Program-made: the position numbers and the translations under genes
Assembly (NCBI RefSeq): GCF_001431415.1
Contig: NZ_LDJI01000021.1
Coordinates: 62,001-126,000 of the forward strand
Source of the DNA: Stenotrophomonas humi
GTDB lineage: Bacteria > Pseudomonadota > Gammaproteobacteria > Xanthomonadales > Xanthomonadaceae
DNA: 64,000 nt
Reading direction: 5' to 3'
Shown here: one piece after another, positions 15,526 through 24,582 of the stretch
How positions within the stretch are numbered: the stretch's first letter is position 1
Layout of the letters: every line of letters begins with the position of its first letter
The notes under the pieces: model-generated
The model's database searches: none
Seen by the model: the letters and a program-made list of their open reading frames with translations, nothing else
What the model was told of the DNA's origin: nothing

Positions 15526-18500
15526 ATGACAACGCAGCTGGCCCAGTCTTCACCTGACAGCCCTGGATCAGCCGACGGCGGACAGGGCGCGCTCAAGCTG
15601 CTCAGTCGCCGCCAGCGTCTGCTGCTGTATACCGGCGGCGTGGTGACTTCGCTGATTCTTGCAGCGGTCACTGCAGTGATCGTGCATTCGCAGGTCAAGG
15701 ACTACATCGCCAGCCGTTACGCCGACTTCGTGATGCAACGAACAGCACTGCGAGGGGCGTTCGCGATACGCGAGGGCGCAATGCGCATCAGCGTGAAGCA
15801 GGAAGAATTCGCTTGGGAATCGCGGCAGAAGCCCGACCCGGCGCTGATGGCGGAATTGGTTCGCGGGAACGGCCGGTTGGTGCTTCAACGCAACAGCAGC
15901 TTCCCGCCGGTGCTGATCCTGGCCGATATATCCCCCCGACAGCCGGTCGAGCACTACGCGCCTTACCTGCGCATGGCCGATGACATCAGCTACCACGCTG
16001 GCGCCTATTCACAAGCATTGATGTCTACCGGTTATTTCTTCAGCCCCGACCGCCATTTCATCGGCATGGGGCCGGTACCAAACGACCCGGCCACCCTCGC
16101 GATGGGTAAGGACGGCGCCACTGGCCTGCTCCAGCGCGTGGCGGCCGATCTGGGCGAGCTCAGCACGCCTGCAGACATCAGCCGTCTACTCGACGCCGAC
16201 ACGCCGTGGTGGTTGCCACCGGCGCCCGATCCGATGACCGCAGGGACATCGATCCGGCTCGTGCAGGGCGCCGCTTCGGAAGGCACGTTGTTTGCAGTAT
16301 TCGTGGCCTCTTACCCAACGAAGTTGCTCACACCATTATTGGCTGGCAAAGGCCGGCATGAGGCATCCTTGATTGTTGATCCGCGCAACAATCTGCTGCT
16401 GGGCGAGGCCCCGGCCGACACGCAGGCTGACGTGTTGCGCATCTCCGACGCGCTGGCAGCCGCGGCACCGGCAACACTGATCTACCGCGATGGCTACTTC
16501 GTCGTCAGCGACAGCATTTCCCGTGCCGGCTGGAAAATCGTGCATGCCTTCTCCTGGCGCACGATCCTGGCCGATCTGTGGCCACGCCTGCTCAGCTATG
16601 TGGGCGCGATGCTGCTGGCAATCGGTTTCGTCTGGGGCGTGCTGTTGTTCATCGACCGCAAGGTCTTCCGGCCCGGCTTTGCACGCTCACAGCGCATCAC
16701 TGAAAGCGAGAACCTCAATCGCACAATGGTGACAACGGCTCCGTTCGGTCTGGCGTTGCTTTCGGTATCCAGCGGCGAGGTATTGCTGCAGAACGCAGCG
16801 ATGCGAGGTTATGCCCAGGATGCGCGACGCAGCGACCCACCATTGCACATGCGCCTGTTGGCATTGTTTGGCGGCAGTACGCAAAGCCTCGGGACCCAAA
16901 GCGAACGTGAATTCGAGTTGGCGCTGGAAGATGGATCCAGTTGCGACCTTCTGGTCAGCGGCGTGCGTACCAAGTACCAGGGTGCGGATGTGCTGTTGTG
17001 CAATTTCAAGGACATCACACTGCGCAAGAAAACCCAGCATGAACTCGAACAGGCACGGCAGGCGGCGGACGACGCCAATCAGGCGAAATCTGCATTCCTG
17101 GCCACGATGAGTCACGAGATCCGTACGCCGCTCAACACCATCCTCGGAAATCTTGAGCTGCTGGAACGCACGCCGCTTTCCGATGCGCAGCTGCAGCAGC
17201 TGCATACGGTGACGTCGTCATCCTCCTCGCTGCTTGGCATCATCAATGACATTCTGGATTTTTCCAAAGTCGAATCCGGGCAAATGAGCATCGAGGCGAT
17301 CAGCTTCGACCTGGGCGCACTCGGCCAGCAGGTGACCGCGTTCTTCGCACCGATTGCCAGAAGCAAGGGCCTGGGCTTGGAACTGAGCATTGATGATGCG
17401 TTGCGACCGGCCTATGTCGGTGACCCCATGCGCATCCGCCAGATCATCTACAACCTGGTCAGCAACGCCATCAAATTCACAACACATGGCGACGTACTGC
17501 TGGAGATCTACCTGCAAGATGAAGCGCAGGCTGGGTCTCCCATCATCATCGGCGTAAGCGACACCGGCATAGGAATGACGCCGGAGCAGCAGGCGGGGTT
17601 GTTTCAGACGTTCTCGCAGGCCGATTCATCCATCGCCCGCCGCTACGGTGGCACCGGGCTTGGCTTGGCACTCTGCCGACGACTTGCCCAACTGATGGGC
17701 GGCAGCATCAGCGTGCACAGCAAAGTGGATGCAGGCAGCACCTTCATCGTCACATTGCCACTGCGCTTGAGCACGGATGCCCCCGCTGACGTGGATGCGC
17801 CCATGACGTGGGCACCACACGATGCCGCTGTCAGAACTGCATTTCGCGTTCTGGTCGCCGACGATCATCCGGCCAACCGGCAACTCATCCATCTGCAGTT
17901 GCAGACGTTGGGCTACGTCTCCGATGAAGTGGAAGATGGAAACTCCGCGCTCGCGCTGTTCGCGGAGAAGCGCTACGACATGGTCTTGACCGATCTCAAC
18001 ATGCCCGGCATGGACGGCTATACGCTGGCACGTTGCCTGCGCGAGCAAGGCATTCGCGTTCCCATCATTGCCATCACCGCTCATGCATCCGAGCAGGAGC
18101 ATCGCCGCTGCCGTGAAGCGGGCATTGATGAAGTGCTGACCAAGCCAATTCTCCTGGCAGCGCTCGAGCGCAGCATCGCTCAACGGCTCATCGGCAGCGC
18201 CACGCCACCATACGAGGGACCGCCGCGGAACGACATCACGCGCGGACCACTTCCGGCGGCCGTACATGATGCACTGCTGCATTCACTGGATGACTCACTG
18301 GCGAGTATCCGTGCGTCTCTTGCCATGGCCGCCACATCCGGCGCGGCAGCCGGAACAGAGCGCCACCTGACCGACATCGGCGGCCATCTGCATTCCATTC
18401 GCGGTGCTTTTTCACTGATACATGAGGCTGAAGTGGCCACATTGTGCATGCGCATGGAGAAGCAAGCCCGAAATGGCGACGTGGAATCACTCACGTCCGA

Positions 18501-18606
18501 TCTGAACGCGCTTCACACACTCGGTCGCGAAGCGTTGCAACGACGCAGGTCAGTTTCACTATCTGTCGGGACTTCCTGTGGGCCTGAAGCGTCGAACGCC
18601 CCATGA
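15526..18606 (+). CDS. Hybrid sensor histidine kinase with receiver and HPt domains
   Basis: A 1026-residue inner-membrane kinase. Transmembrane helix 1 (about 32-54) and helix 2 (about 357-380) flank a periplasmic sensor of roughly 300 residues. A PAS-like linker follows, then the kinase core: H-box His530 (MSHEIRTPLN), N-box Asn647 (SNAIKF), G boxes DTGIGM and GGTGLGL. The receiver has phosphoacceptor Asp823 (LTDLNMPGMDG) and KPI lysine. The C-terminal helical domain has the HPt motif HSIRGAF with His956. So a whole His-Asp-His relay sits in one chain, as in BvgS or PvrS/RocS kinases, ready to pass phosphate to the RcsB-like regulators or the EAL receiver. The signal sensed is unknown. It ends 38 bp from a convergent adhesin gene. 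Confidence 0.92.
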   Translation: MTTQLAQSSPDSPGSADGGQGALKLLSRRQRLLLYTGGVVTSLILAAVTAVIVHSQVKDYIASRYADFVMQRTALRGAFAIREGAMRISVKQEEFAWESRQKPDPALMAELVRGNGRLVLQRNSSFPPVLILADISPRQPVEHYAPYLRMADDISYHAGAYSQALMSTGYFFSPDRHFIGMGPVPNDPATLAMGKDGATGLLQRVAADLGELSTPADISRLLDADTPWWLPPAPDPMTAGTSIRLVQGAASEGTLFAVFVASYPTKLLTPLLAGKGRHEASLIVDPRNNLLLGEAPADTQADVLRISDALAAAAPATLIYRDGYFVVSDSISRAGWKIVHAFSWRTILADLWPRLLSYVGAMLLAIGFVWGVLLFIDRKVFRPGFARSQRITESENLNRTMVTTAPFGLALLSVSSGEVLLQNAAMRGYAQDARRSDPPLHMRLLALFGGSTQSLGTQSEREFELALEDGSSCDLLVSGVRTKYQGADVLLCNFKDITLRKKTQHELEQARQAADDANQAKSAFLATMSHEIRTPLNTILGNLELLERTPLSDAQLQQLHTVTSSSSSLLGIINDILDFSKVESGQMSIEAISFDLGALGQQVTAFFAPIARSKGLGLELSIDDALRPAYVGDPMRIRQIIYNLVSNAIKFTTHGDVLLEIYLQDEAQAGSPIIIGVSDTGIGMTPEQQAGLFQTFSQADSSIARRYGGTGLGLALCRRLAQLMGGSISVHSKVDAGSTFIVTLPLRLSTDAPADVDAPMTWAPHDAAVRTAFRVLVADDHPANRQLIHLQLQTLGYVSDEVEDGNSALALFAEKRYDMVLTDLNMPGMDGYTLARCLREQGIRVPIIAITAHASEQEHRRCREAGIDEVLTKPILLAALERSIAQRLIGSATPPYEGPPRNDITRGPLPAAVHDALLHSLDDSLASIRASLAMAATSGAAAGTERHLTDIGGHLHSIRGAFSLIHEAEVATLCMRMEKQARNGDVESLTSDLNALHTLGREALQRRRSVSLSVGTSCGPEASNAP

Positions 18607-18644
18607 CGTTCCTCAACCCTGCAGATAGGTTCTTTCGTCACCGA

Positions 18645-19670
18645 TCAGTCATAGCTGATCGTGAACGTCGCTCGTGCGGTCACACTCCCCGGCTGTATCT
18701 CCGTCTCGGTCTGCACGTAGCGAGCCGTCAACGGGATGCTGAAGTCGCCGTTGCCTGCACTGCCCGCCAACCATCGATTCTCCGCACTGGCCTCGCTGGA
18801 GTCGGGTCCGTATCGGACCACCGTGGTGTCCTTGAGAATCTGAAGTCCAACGCCTCGCGCGTCGGAGCCATCGCTGAGGGAAAGTGTGTCTGAGCGGTTC
18901 GCCGGATTGCTCTGGTCCGTCAACACCACATGGACATTCCGCTTGGCACCCGCCACGCCATCCTTGCATTTCATTCCGATCTGGAAAGCTTCTCCTGCCA
19001 GCGTTGAGCCGACGCCATTGAATGAGGCTGCCTGGACACTTGGCAGCCGGACCTGCATCTCCGGTTTTATCACCCCGCAGGTCATCACCTGAGGAATCAC
19101 CTGGATGACATCCATCAAGCGGAAGGTCATCCACTTCAGTTCATTGGTGATGCCGCCCCCCATCGTACGAGCTTCCGCGATCTCCCCCAACGCGAGGGAT
19201 CTGCCGACCTCGATCTCCCCAACCCGGAAGAGGTGTATCTCCGTCTCCGGAACAAAGTGCAGAGGTGTCCATTTGTAGTCGTTTGTTACCGACGTTGACA
19301 GATACGACGGTGAGCCACTCACCGAGCGCATCTGGATACGCATGCCGATGCCGGGGATACCGCTCTCATGCAGGTTCGTGCCCGCGATCTTGGGCCGCGT
19401 GACCGTCAGCGAGCTCCGAATGTGTCCGGTGTTGGTCTCTCCCTTGCAGGTCACCAGAAACTGAGTACTTGCGTTATGTCCCAACAATATCCTCGCGATC
19501 TCGGAGTTTAGCGGCGCACTGGCGTCAACGACCACCGGGCCATTCAGATTGTAGAGAGGCACGTTCAATGGCCCGCCGGAGCCAGATGTACACGTGGACA
19601 TCTGCGCGAGCGACGGGAACACCATCAGGGCTCCTGTCAGCAGCACCAGCATCCGCAAGATCGTCTTCAT
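18645..19670 (-). CDS. Tip-adhesin-like fimbrial protein, copy 1
   Basis: A 341-residue exported protein with a signal peptide ending at SLAQ. The N-terminal part resembles a lectin-like receptor domain (Cys in STCTSG and VTCKGE), and the C-terminal part is a pilin domain (MTCGVI and MKCKDG cysteines, VHVVLTDQ, YGPDS, RWLAG, ending ATFTISYD). That two-domain plan fits FimH-type tip adhesins. It is homologous to the gene at 20556 over the C-terminal half. Start ATG 19670 is preferred over an in-frame GTG three codons earlier. It lies far from the core pilus operon with its own promoter, so it is probably incorporated into that pilus in trans. Confidence 0.82.
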   Translation of the reverse strand: MKTILRMLVLLTGALMVFPSLAQMSTCTSGSGGPLNVPLYNLNGPVVVDASAPLNSEIARILLGHNASTQFLVTCKGETNTGHIRSSLTVTRPKIAGTNLHESGIPGIGMRIQMRSVSGSPSYLSTSVTNDYKWTPLHFVPETEIHLFRVGEIEVGRSLALGEIAEARTMGGGITNELKWMTFRLMDVIQVIPQVMTCGVIKPEMQVRLPSVQAASFNGVGSTLAGEAFQIGMKCKDGVAGAKRNVHVVLTDQSNPANRSDTLSLSDGSDARGVGLQILKDTTVVRYGPDSSEASAENRWLAGSAGNGDFSIPLTARYVQTETEIQPGSVTARATFTISYD

Positions 19671-19770
19671 TCTTCGCACTCTCGTAGTCGGGCCGAAGCA
19701 GGCCCTCTGCCAGCAAGGATTCGCACATTCCGTCGAGACGACTGGTCGCCTTGTCGTGCGCAGCTGGCAC

Positions 19771-19786
19771 AGTATTGGCGTGCGCC
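19771..19786 (-). promoter_or_regulatory. Promoter-associated repeat before adhesin copy 1
   Basis: AGTATTGGCG-T-GCGCCG, matching AGTATTGGCGAGCGCCG at 21721 before adhesin copy 2 except for one base. On the coding strand it reads CCAATACT, a possible -10 region. A lone TCCTA half-box follows at 19809-19813. Confidence 0.45.
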
Positions 19787-20105
19787 GAGTACGGGAAAAT
19801 CAGCCGCGTCCTAATTCGGCCCTGCGCAACATAGGACGTGCGGTATCTGCACTCATTGAGAGCACGGACCCGATACCTGTCTTTCAATCCTTGCTGCGCC
19901 CAGCGCAGACAAGCCTCGATGCCAGTTGATGATCAATGCCGGCGACGGCCTGGGACTGAAGAGTTGCTCCGGCGGGAGCCATTGCCATACGCGCAAACGC
20001 ATGACGCCCGTGCAGGAGCATCGCTGCCGGGTATTTGTCCAGAATGAGAGTTCCAACTCACGCCGGTAGGCGTTGCAGGAACCCTGTCCAGATGGAGCCG
20101 CTGCG

Positions 20106-20340
20106 CTATTCGTAGTTCAAAGTAGATGTGGCACGTGCGTTGGCCAACCAATGGCTCCCGCCACCGGGCACCGTCGAATCCGGTCCATAGCCGGGCACTT
20201 CCCCGTTCAGCAGTATCCTCACGCCTATACCTGTGCCCACCGAATCGCAGCTCAGTGACAAATAGTCGAGCGATTGGACGGATCAGCCTGATCCGTCGGC
20301 ACGCAGCATATTGCGGTGACACCCGCCGGGTGTCGCGCCG
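20106..20340 (-). pseudogene. Remnant of a third tip-adhesin-like gene
   Basis: Reading the minus strand from about 20340 gives a segment like the C-terminal pilin domain of the flanking adhesins. It begins with VPTDQADPSNRS (compare VLTDQVDTNNRS in copy 2). A one-base frameshift follows, then DYLSLSCDSVGTGIGVRILL, then YGPDS and SHWLA. After that it jumps directly to NARATSTLNYE and a stop at 20106. The intact genes have about 27 more residues between HWLA and the final strand, so there is an internal deletion as well as the frameshift. No N-terminal half or start was recognised in 20341-20555. It lies between the two intact adhesin genes in the same orientation. Confidence 0.8.
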
Positions 20341-20555
20341 ACATCGACGATCACGCGCTTTCAGTACATGGTGCCTTCGCTCTCATCCACGGGGTCAAAG
20401 TAGCCTGATCTCGCACAGGGCTCGAACACCGATTTGCGGGCAAAGGCGCGGGCGCACTGACCGGCCTGATGGGAGAACGCACAAAGCTGGCACGTGACGC
20501 ACCTTCACGACGCGCAGAGTGAAATGCAGGGCGGTACTACATCGCCCGGCATTCA

Positions 20556-21605
20556 TCACTGATAGCTGAGGGTGAAGGTCACCCGTCCGAATACCGATCC
20601 CGGCTTTACCTGGGGCGCCGTCTGCACGTACCGCACCGTCAGCGGAATATCGAACTCGCCATCACCGGTGCTGCCCGCCAACCAGTGGTTGTCGGCGCTG
20701 CTCGCCTTCGAGTCAGGTCCGAACCTGAGCACCGTCGAGTTCTTCAGCAACTGCAGTCCAACGCCGCTGGCACTGGATTGCGACGTGATGGAGAGCACAT
20801 CGGACCGGTTGTTCGTATCCACCTGATCGGTGAGCACCACATGTACAGCAACGGTGCTGCCTTCCCCGCCACCACCGCAGTTCAACCCCAGCCTGAAATC
20901 ATCTTCAGGCGAGAAGCTGCCGATACCGGTGAATTCTCGCGTCATCACCGGCCGCATCGGCACGCTCATCTCCGCGAGTTTCGCCGTGCAGGTGGTCACC
21001 TTGGGCACCACCGTGATGGCTTTCCCCAGCACGAACTGCAGCCACGTGGTGTTGTTGATGCTGCCGCTTGTAGGATCTGTCCTGATCGATGCGAACGTGC
21101 CCAGCGAAAGGCTGATCGGCCCATCGACAGCGATGTCTCCCGTCTTGATCAGCACGATCCTGAAATCGTAGATGCCGGTATTCGCGTTGGCCGGCACCGA
21201 TATCTTTACCTTGTCCGGCGCCACGATGTCATAGCTGTTGCCACCGCTTGATTTCACCGTCAGTTGCATGCCGATACCGGCGACGCCGGTAGCGTAGACC
21301 TTGGGGAACTGACTGACCGCCGGGCGGTGCATCTCGTAGATCATTGGCACCAGCGAATACTCGGGCACGCCGGTGCAGGTGAAGGCCTTGAGCTCGTGTG
21401 AAAATCTTCCCTTGACTTCACCCATCGGCATTCCCAGCGCGACATTCGGGTTGATCGGTATGTTGCTGTTCGGTATGAACGTTTCCTGCTGCGGAATGCC
21501 GCCGGCGATCGAGCACTTGATTGCCTGCGCATGGGCCGACGTGCCCGCTCCACACAACCCAAGGAAAAGCAGCAGCCGCGAAGCCAGGTAGTTCTTGATT
21601 GTCAT
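20556..21605 (-). CDS. Tip-adhesin-like fimbrial protein, copy 2
   Basis: A 349-residue exported protein with a signal peptide ending TSAHAQA. The N-terminal domain has Cys at IKCSIA and FTCTGV; the C-terminal pilin domain has VTTCTAK, LNCGGG, VHVVLTDQ, FGPDS, NHWLAG and ends VTFTLSYQ. Predicted role: receptor-binding tip subunit delivered by the chaperone and usher encoded at 9218-12688. ATG 21605 is preferred (GAAGG about ten bases upstream, signal peptide begins at once); an in-frame ATG at 21626 is possible. Upstream are a duplicated GTATTGGCGAG element and an RcsB-box-like palindrome at 21782. Confidence 0.83.
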   Translation of the reverse strand: MTIKNYLASRLLLFLGLCGAGTSAHAQAIKCSIAGGIPQQETFIPNSNIPINPNVALGMPMGEVKGRFSHELKAFTCTGVPEYSLVPMIYEMHRPAVSQFPKVYATGVAGIGMQLTVKSSGGNSYDIVAPDKVKISVPANANTGIYDFRIVLIKTGDIAVDGPISLSLGTFASIRTDPTSGSINNTTWLQFVLGKAITVVPKVTTCTAKLAEMSVPMRPVMTREFTGIGSFSPEDDFRLGLNCGGGGEGSTVAVHVVLTDQVDTNNRSDVLSITSQSSASGVGLQLLKNSTVLRFGPDSKASSADNHWLAGSTGDGEFDIPLTVRYVQTAPQVKPGSVFGRVTFTLSYQ

Positions 21606-21720
21606 TTGGCGTTCGCCTTCATGCATGTCATCGACGCTGGCGGCACTTCCTCGTCAGAGATCGCGTTGTCGTCTGGCGGCCAGATGACTACGAAAGCACC
21701 GGCCACAACTCACGGGCGCC

Positions 21721-21757
21721 AGTATTGGCGAGCGCCGTCTGTGCCGGTATTGGCGAG
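21721..21757 (-). promoter_or_regulatory. Duplicated promoter element before adhesin copy 2
   Basis: GTATTGGCGAG occurs twice, at 21722-21732 and 21747-21757. The first copy, extended to AGTATTGGCGAGCGCCG, is shared with the region upstream of adhesin copy 1. On the coding strand each reads CGCCAATAC. Confidence 0.45.
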
Positions 21758-21781
21758 GTCCGAAACAGAATCGGACCGAGC

Positions 21782-21795
21782 TAGGATTTGTCCTA
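21782..21795. promoter_or_regulatory. RcsB-box-like palindrome (adhesin copy 2 promoter)
   Basis: TAGGA-TTTG-TCCTA followed by AAT, the same layout as the box at 13488-13501. It is centred 183 bp before ATG 21605 (162 bp before the alternative ATG 21626). Confidence 0.58.
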
Positions 21796-21813
21796 AATCG
21801 TCATCGTCGAGCG

Positions 21814-21850
21814 GCGCTCAGGGAGCGAGCGTTCATCGCCCCCTGAGCGC
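21814..21850 (-). terminator. Stem-loop downstream of fpr
   Basis: Perfect 10-bp stem GCGCTCAGGG/CCCTGAGCGC around a 17-base loop, about 80 bases after the fpr stop on the minus strand. No T tract. Confidence 0.5.
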
Positions 21851-21930
21851 ACCGTGGCGGCGGCGCTGCCGCGCAACCCCGCCGGTAATCACGGGGATCA
21901 GCGGCCGTCGACATACGGCCTGCGGCGGCT

Positions 21931-22680
21931 TCACTTGCTACTGACGTACTTCTCACGGCGGACCTGCGGAATCGGCAGTCCTGCGGCTTTCAGCGCTTCG
22001 AAACAGGCGTCGACCATGTCCGGGTTGCCGCACAGGTAGGCGATGTCGCGGGTCGGGTCCGGGCCGATCTCGGCCAGATGCTGCTGTACGTAGCCTTGGC
22101 GCACGTCCGGATGCGGGTTGTCCGGCAGCTCGCGCGACAGGCACGGCATGTAGCGGAAGCCCGGGGTGGCTTCGGCAAAGGCACGGAAGTCCTCGCTGTA
22201 CAGCAGCTCGGCGGGGGTTCGGGCACCCTGCAGCAGCACCACTTCCACGCCGCGCTCTTCGATGGCCTTGCGCAGCAGCGGCAGCATCGAGCGGTACGGG
22301 GTGACGCCGGTGCCGGTGGCAATCAGCAGGTAACGGCTGTTGTGGTCACCCGGGTTCAGGCAGAAGCGCCCAAATGGACCGCTGCCGGTGATGTGGCCGC
22401 CCAGCTCCAGCCCTTCAAACAAGGCCGTGGCGGCGCCACCGGGGACGAAACTGACCGCGATATCCACCGCGTCGCCCGGCCCGAGGGCGTGGTCGTGGAT
22501 GGTGGCCAGCGAATAACTGCGCTTGGTATCGGTGCCGTCGGCGTACTGGAAATGCACCTGGATGAACTGGCCGGGCTGGAAATCCAGCGGCTGGCCGTCG
22601 TCACGGACGAACTGGTAATGGCCGACACTGGGCGCCAGCATGTGGCGGCCGACCAGCTTGAGGGGGAATTGGATTGGCAC
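21931..22680 (-). CDS. fpr: Ferredoxin/flavodoxin-NADP+ reductase
   Basis: A 249-residue flavoenzyme. The FAD-binding beta barrel contains RSYSLAT (FAD-binding RxYS motif) and GHITGSGPFGRF. The NADP-binding half contains LIATGTGVTPYRSML and ends with a CGNPDMVDACFEALKAAG stretch, all as expected for bacterial Fpr-type reductases. It moves electrons between NADPH and ferredoxin or flavodoxin, for example for oxidative-stress defence and Fe-S or haem metabolism. GTG 22680 gives the family-like N-terminus (PIQFPLKLVGRHMLAPSVGH) but no strong ribosome-binding site; the frame extends to 22743. Divergent from the ABC exporter. Confidence 0.85.
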   Translation of the reverse strand: MPIQFPLKLVGRHMLAPSVGHYQFVRDDGQPLDFQPGQFIQVHFQYADGTDTKRSYSLATIHDHALGPGDAVDIAVSFVPGGAATALFEGLELGGHITGSGPFGRFCLNPGDHNSRYLLIATGTGVTPYRSMLPLLRKAIEERGVEVVLLQGARTPAELLYSEDFRAFAEATPGFRYMPCLSRELPDNPHPDVRQGYVQQHLAEIGPDPTRDIAYLCGNPDMVDACFEALKAAGLPIPQVRREKYVSSK

Positions 22681-22780
22681 GGGGGAGGAACAGTGTGTAG
22701 CCGGGCATGGGCCACGGGGCCACCTATAATAGCGGCCTTGCACTTATCCGGCGCCGTGACCCTGGCGCGAAGGCCCGAGC

Positions 22781-23734
22781 TTGGACTCCCGAACCTCCCC
22801 GATCGCGCCCGCATTGCGCGTCCACGATCTCCGCAAAACCTACGACAACGGCGTGCAGGCGCTCAAGGGCGTCTCGATGGAGGTTGCCCCGGGCGACTTC
22901 TTCGCCCTGCTGGGCCCCAACGGGGCCGGCAAGTCGACCATGATCGGCATCATTTCCTCGCTGGTGAACCTGAGTGAAGGCCAGGTGGAAGTGTTTGGTA
23001 CCGACCTGGTCAGCAACCGCAGCGCCACCATGCGCCTGATCGGGCTGGTGCCGCAGGAAATCAACTTCAACCTGTTCGAAAAGCCCTTCGACATCCTGGT
23101 CAACTACGCCGGCTTCTACGGCATTGCGCGTGCCGAGGCCGAAGTGCGCGCCGAAGAGGAACTCAAGCGCGCGCATCTGTGGAACAAGGCGCAGATGATG
23201 AGCCGCACGCTGTCCGGCGGCATGAAGCGCCGGCTGATGATCGCCCGCGCGATGATGACCCGCCCGCGCCTGTTGATCCTGGACGAACCCACGGCCGGTG
23301 TGGACATCGAAATCCGCCGCGACATGTGGAAGACGCTGCAGGAAATCAACGCCGCCGGCACCACCATCATCCTGACCACGCATTACCTGGAAGAAGCCGA
23401 GCAGCTGTGTCGCAACCTGGCCATCATCAACCACGGCCGCATCGTCGAGCAGGGCCCGATGCGCGACCTGCTGGCCAAGCTGGATGTGGAAGGCTTCATC
23501 TTCGACATCGACGGTGAACTGCCCACGCAGCTGCCGCATATCGAAGGTGCCACGCTGCTGGCCACCGATGCACACACGCTGGACCTGGACATGCCGCGCG
23601 CGATGGATCTGAACCGCGTGTTCGCAGCACTGGGCGACGCCGGCATCCGTGTGCGCTCGATGCGTACCAAGAGCAACCGCCTGGAAGAGCTGTTCGTGCG
23701 TCTTACCGGCAACCTGGAGACCACCGCAGCATGA
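22781..23734 (+). CDS. yadG: ABC-2 type exporter ATPase (YadG-like)
   Basis: A 317-residue ATP-binding subunit. Walker A is GPNGAGKST, the signature LSGGMKRR, Walker B RLLILDEPT and the switch His in TTHYLEE. The C-terminal extension after the ATPase domain is typical of the CcmA/DrrA branch. The start is TTG 22781, 8-14 bases after GCGAAGG; the next in-frame ATG would cut into the conserved N-terminus. It overlaps the permease by 4 bp (ATGA), so the two form one transporter. The E. coli counterparts are YadG/YadH, whose substrate is undefined. Confidence 0.9.
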   Translation: MDSRTSPIAPALRVHDLRKTYDNGVQALKGVSMEVAPGDFFALLGPNGAGKSTMIGIISSLVNLSEGQVEVFGTDLVSNRSATMRLIGLVPQEINFNLFEKPFDILVNYAGFYGIARAEAEVRAEEELKRAHLWNKAQMMSRTLSGGMKRRLMIARAMMTRPRLLILDEPTAGVDIEIRRDMWKTLQEINAAGTTIILTTHYLEEAEQLCRNLAIINHGRIVEQGPMRDLLAKLDVEGFIFDIDGELPTQLPHIEGATLLATDAHTLDLDMPRAMDLNRVFAALGDAGIRVRSMRTKSNRLEELFVRLTGNLETTAA

Positions 23735-24525
23735 GTACCCCCGTTCCCGTGACCGACAGCAGCCGCAACTGGGTGGCGCTGGGCACCATCGTCCGCCGTG
23801 AGGTCAGCCGCATCCTGCGCATCTGGGGCCAGACCCTGGTGCCGCCGGCCATCACCATGACCCTGTACTTCCTGATCTTCGGCGGCCTGATCGGCTCCAA
23901 GATCGGCGACATGGGCGGCTACAGCTACATGCAGTTCATCGTGCCTGGCCTGGTCATGATGAGCGTCATCCAGAACAGCTACGGCAACATCAGCTCCTCG
24001 TTCTTCGGCGCCAAGTTCGGCCGTCATATCGAAGAACTGCTGGTCAGCCCGATGCCGAACTGGGTGATCCTCGGTGGCTATGTCGCCGGTGCGGTGCTGC
24101 GCGGCCTGATGGTCGGCGTGATCGTGCTGATCATCGCCATGTTCTTCACCCCGGTGCGCATCCCGCACCCGCTGGTGACGCTGACCACGGTGTTGCTGGG
24201 CGCGACGATCTTCTCGCTGGCCGGCTTCATCAACGCCGTCTACGCCAAGAAGTTCGACGACGTCGCGATCGTGCCGACCTTCATCCTGACCCCGCTGACC
24301 TACCTGGGCGGCGTGTTCTATTCGGTGACGCTGCTGCCGGGCTGGGCGCAGGCAATGACGCATGCCAACCCGATCTTCTACATGGTCAACGCCTTCCGCT
24401 ATGGCCTGCTGGGCAGCAGCGACGTGCCGCTGTGGATCTCCTATGCACTGATGTTCGGCTTCGTGGCTGCGCTCACCGCATTGGCACTGTGGCTGCTCAA
24501 GCGTGGTGTTGGCCTGCGCAGCTGA
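23731..24525 (+). CDS. yadH: ABC-2 type exporter permease (YadH-like)
   Basis: A 264-residue inner-membrane protein with about six transmembrane helices. It has the ABC-2 fold features: an N-terminal amphipathic region (LGTIVRREVSRILRIWGQTLVPP), FGRHIEELLVSPMPNWVI coupling segment and TPLTYLGGVFYSVTLLP near the extracellular re-entrant helices. It pairs with the ATPase encoded just upstream. A strong terminator follows, so the pair makes a two-gene operon. The exported substrate is unknown. Confidence 0.9.
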   Translation: MSTPVPVTDSSRNWVALGTIVRREVSRILRIWGQTLVPPAITMTLYFLIFGGLIGSKIGDMGGYSYMQFIVPGLVMMSVIQNSYGNISSSFFGAKFGRHIEELLVSPMPNWVILGGYVAGAVLRGLMVGVIVLIIAMFFTPVRIPHPLVTLTTVLLGATIFSLAGFINAVYAKKFDDVAIVPTFILTPLTYLGGVFYSVTLLPGWAQAMTHANPIFYMVNAFRYGLLGSSDVPLWISYALMFGFVAALTALALWLLKRGVGLRS

Positions 24526-24550
24526 TCCACGCCACCCATGCAGGATATGA

Positions 24551-24582
24551 GGGCGGGGCCGCAATGGCCCCGCCCTTTTTTT
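24551..24582 (+). terminator. Intrinsic terminator of the yadGH operon
   Basis: Ten-bp stem GGGCGGGGCC/GGCCCCGCCC with a GCAAT loop, followed by TTTTTTT. The 24583-24968 stretch after it holds no gene that I can support. Confidence 0.95.
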
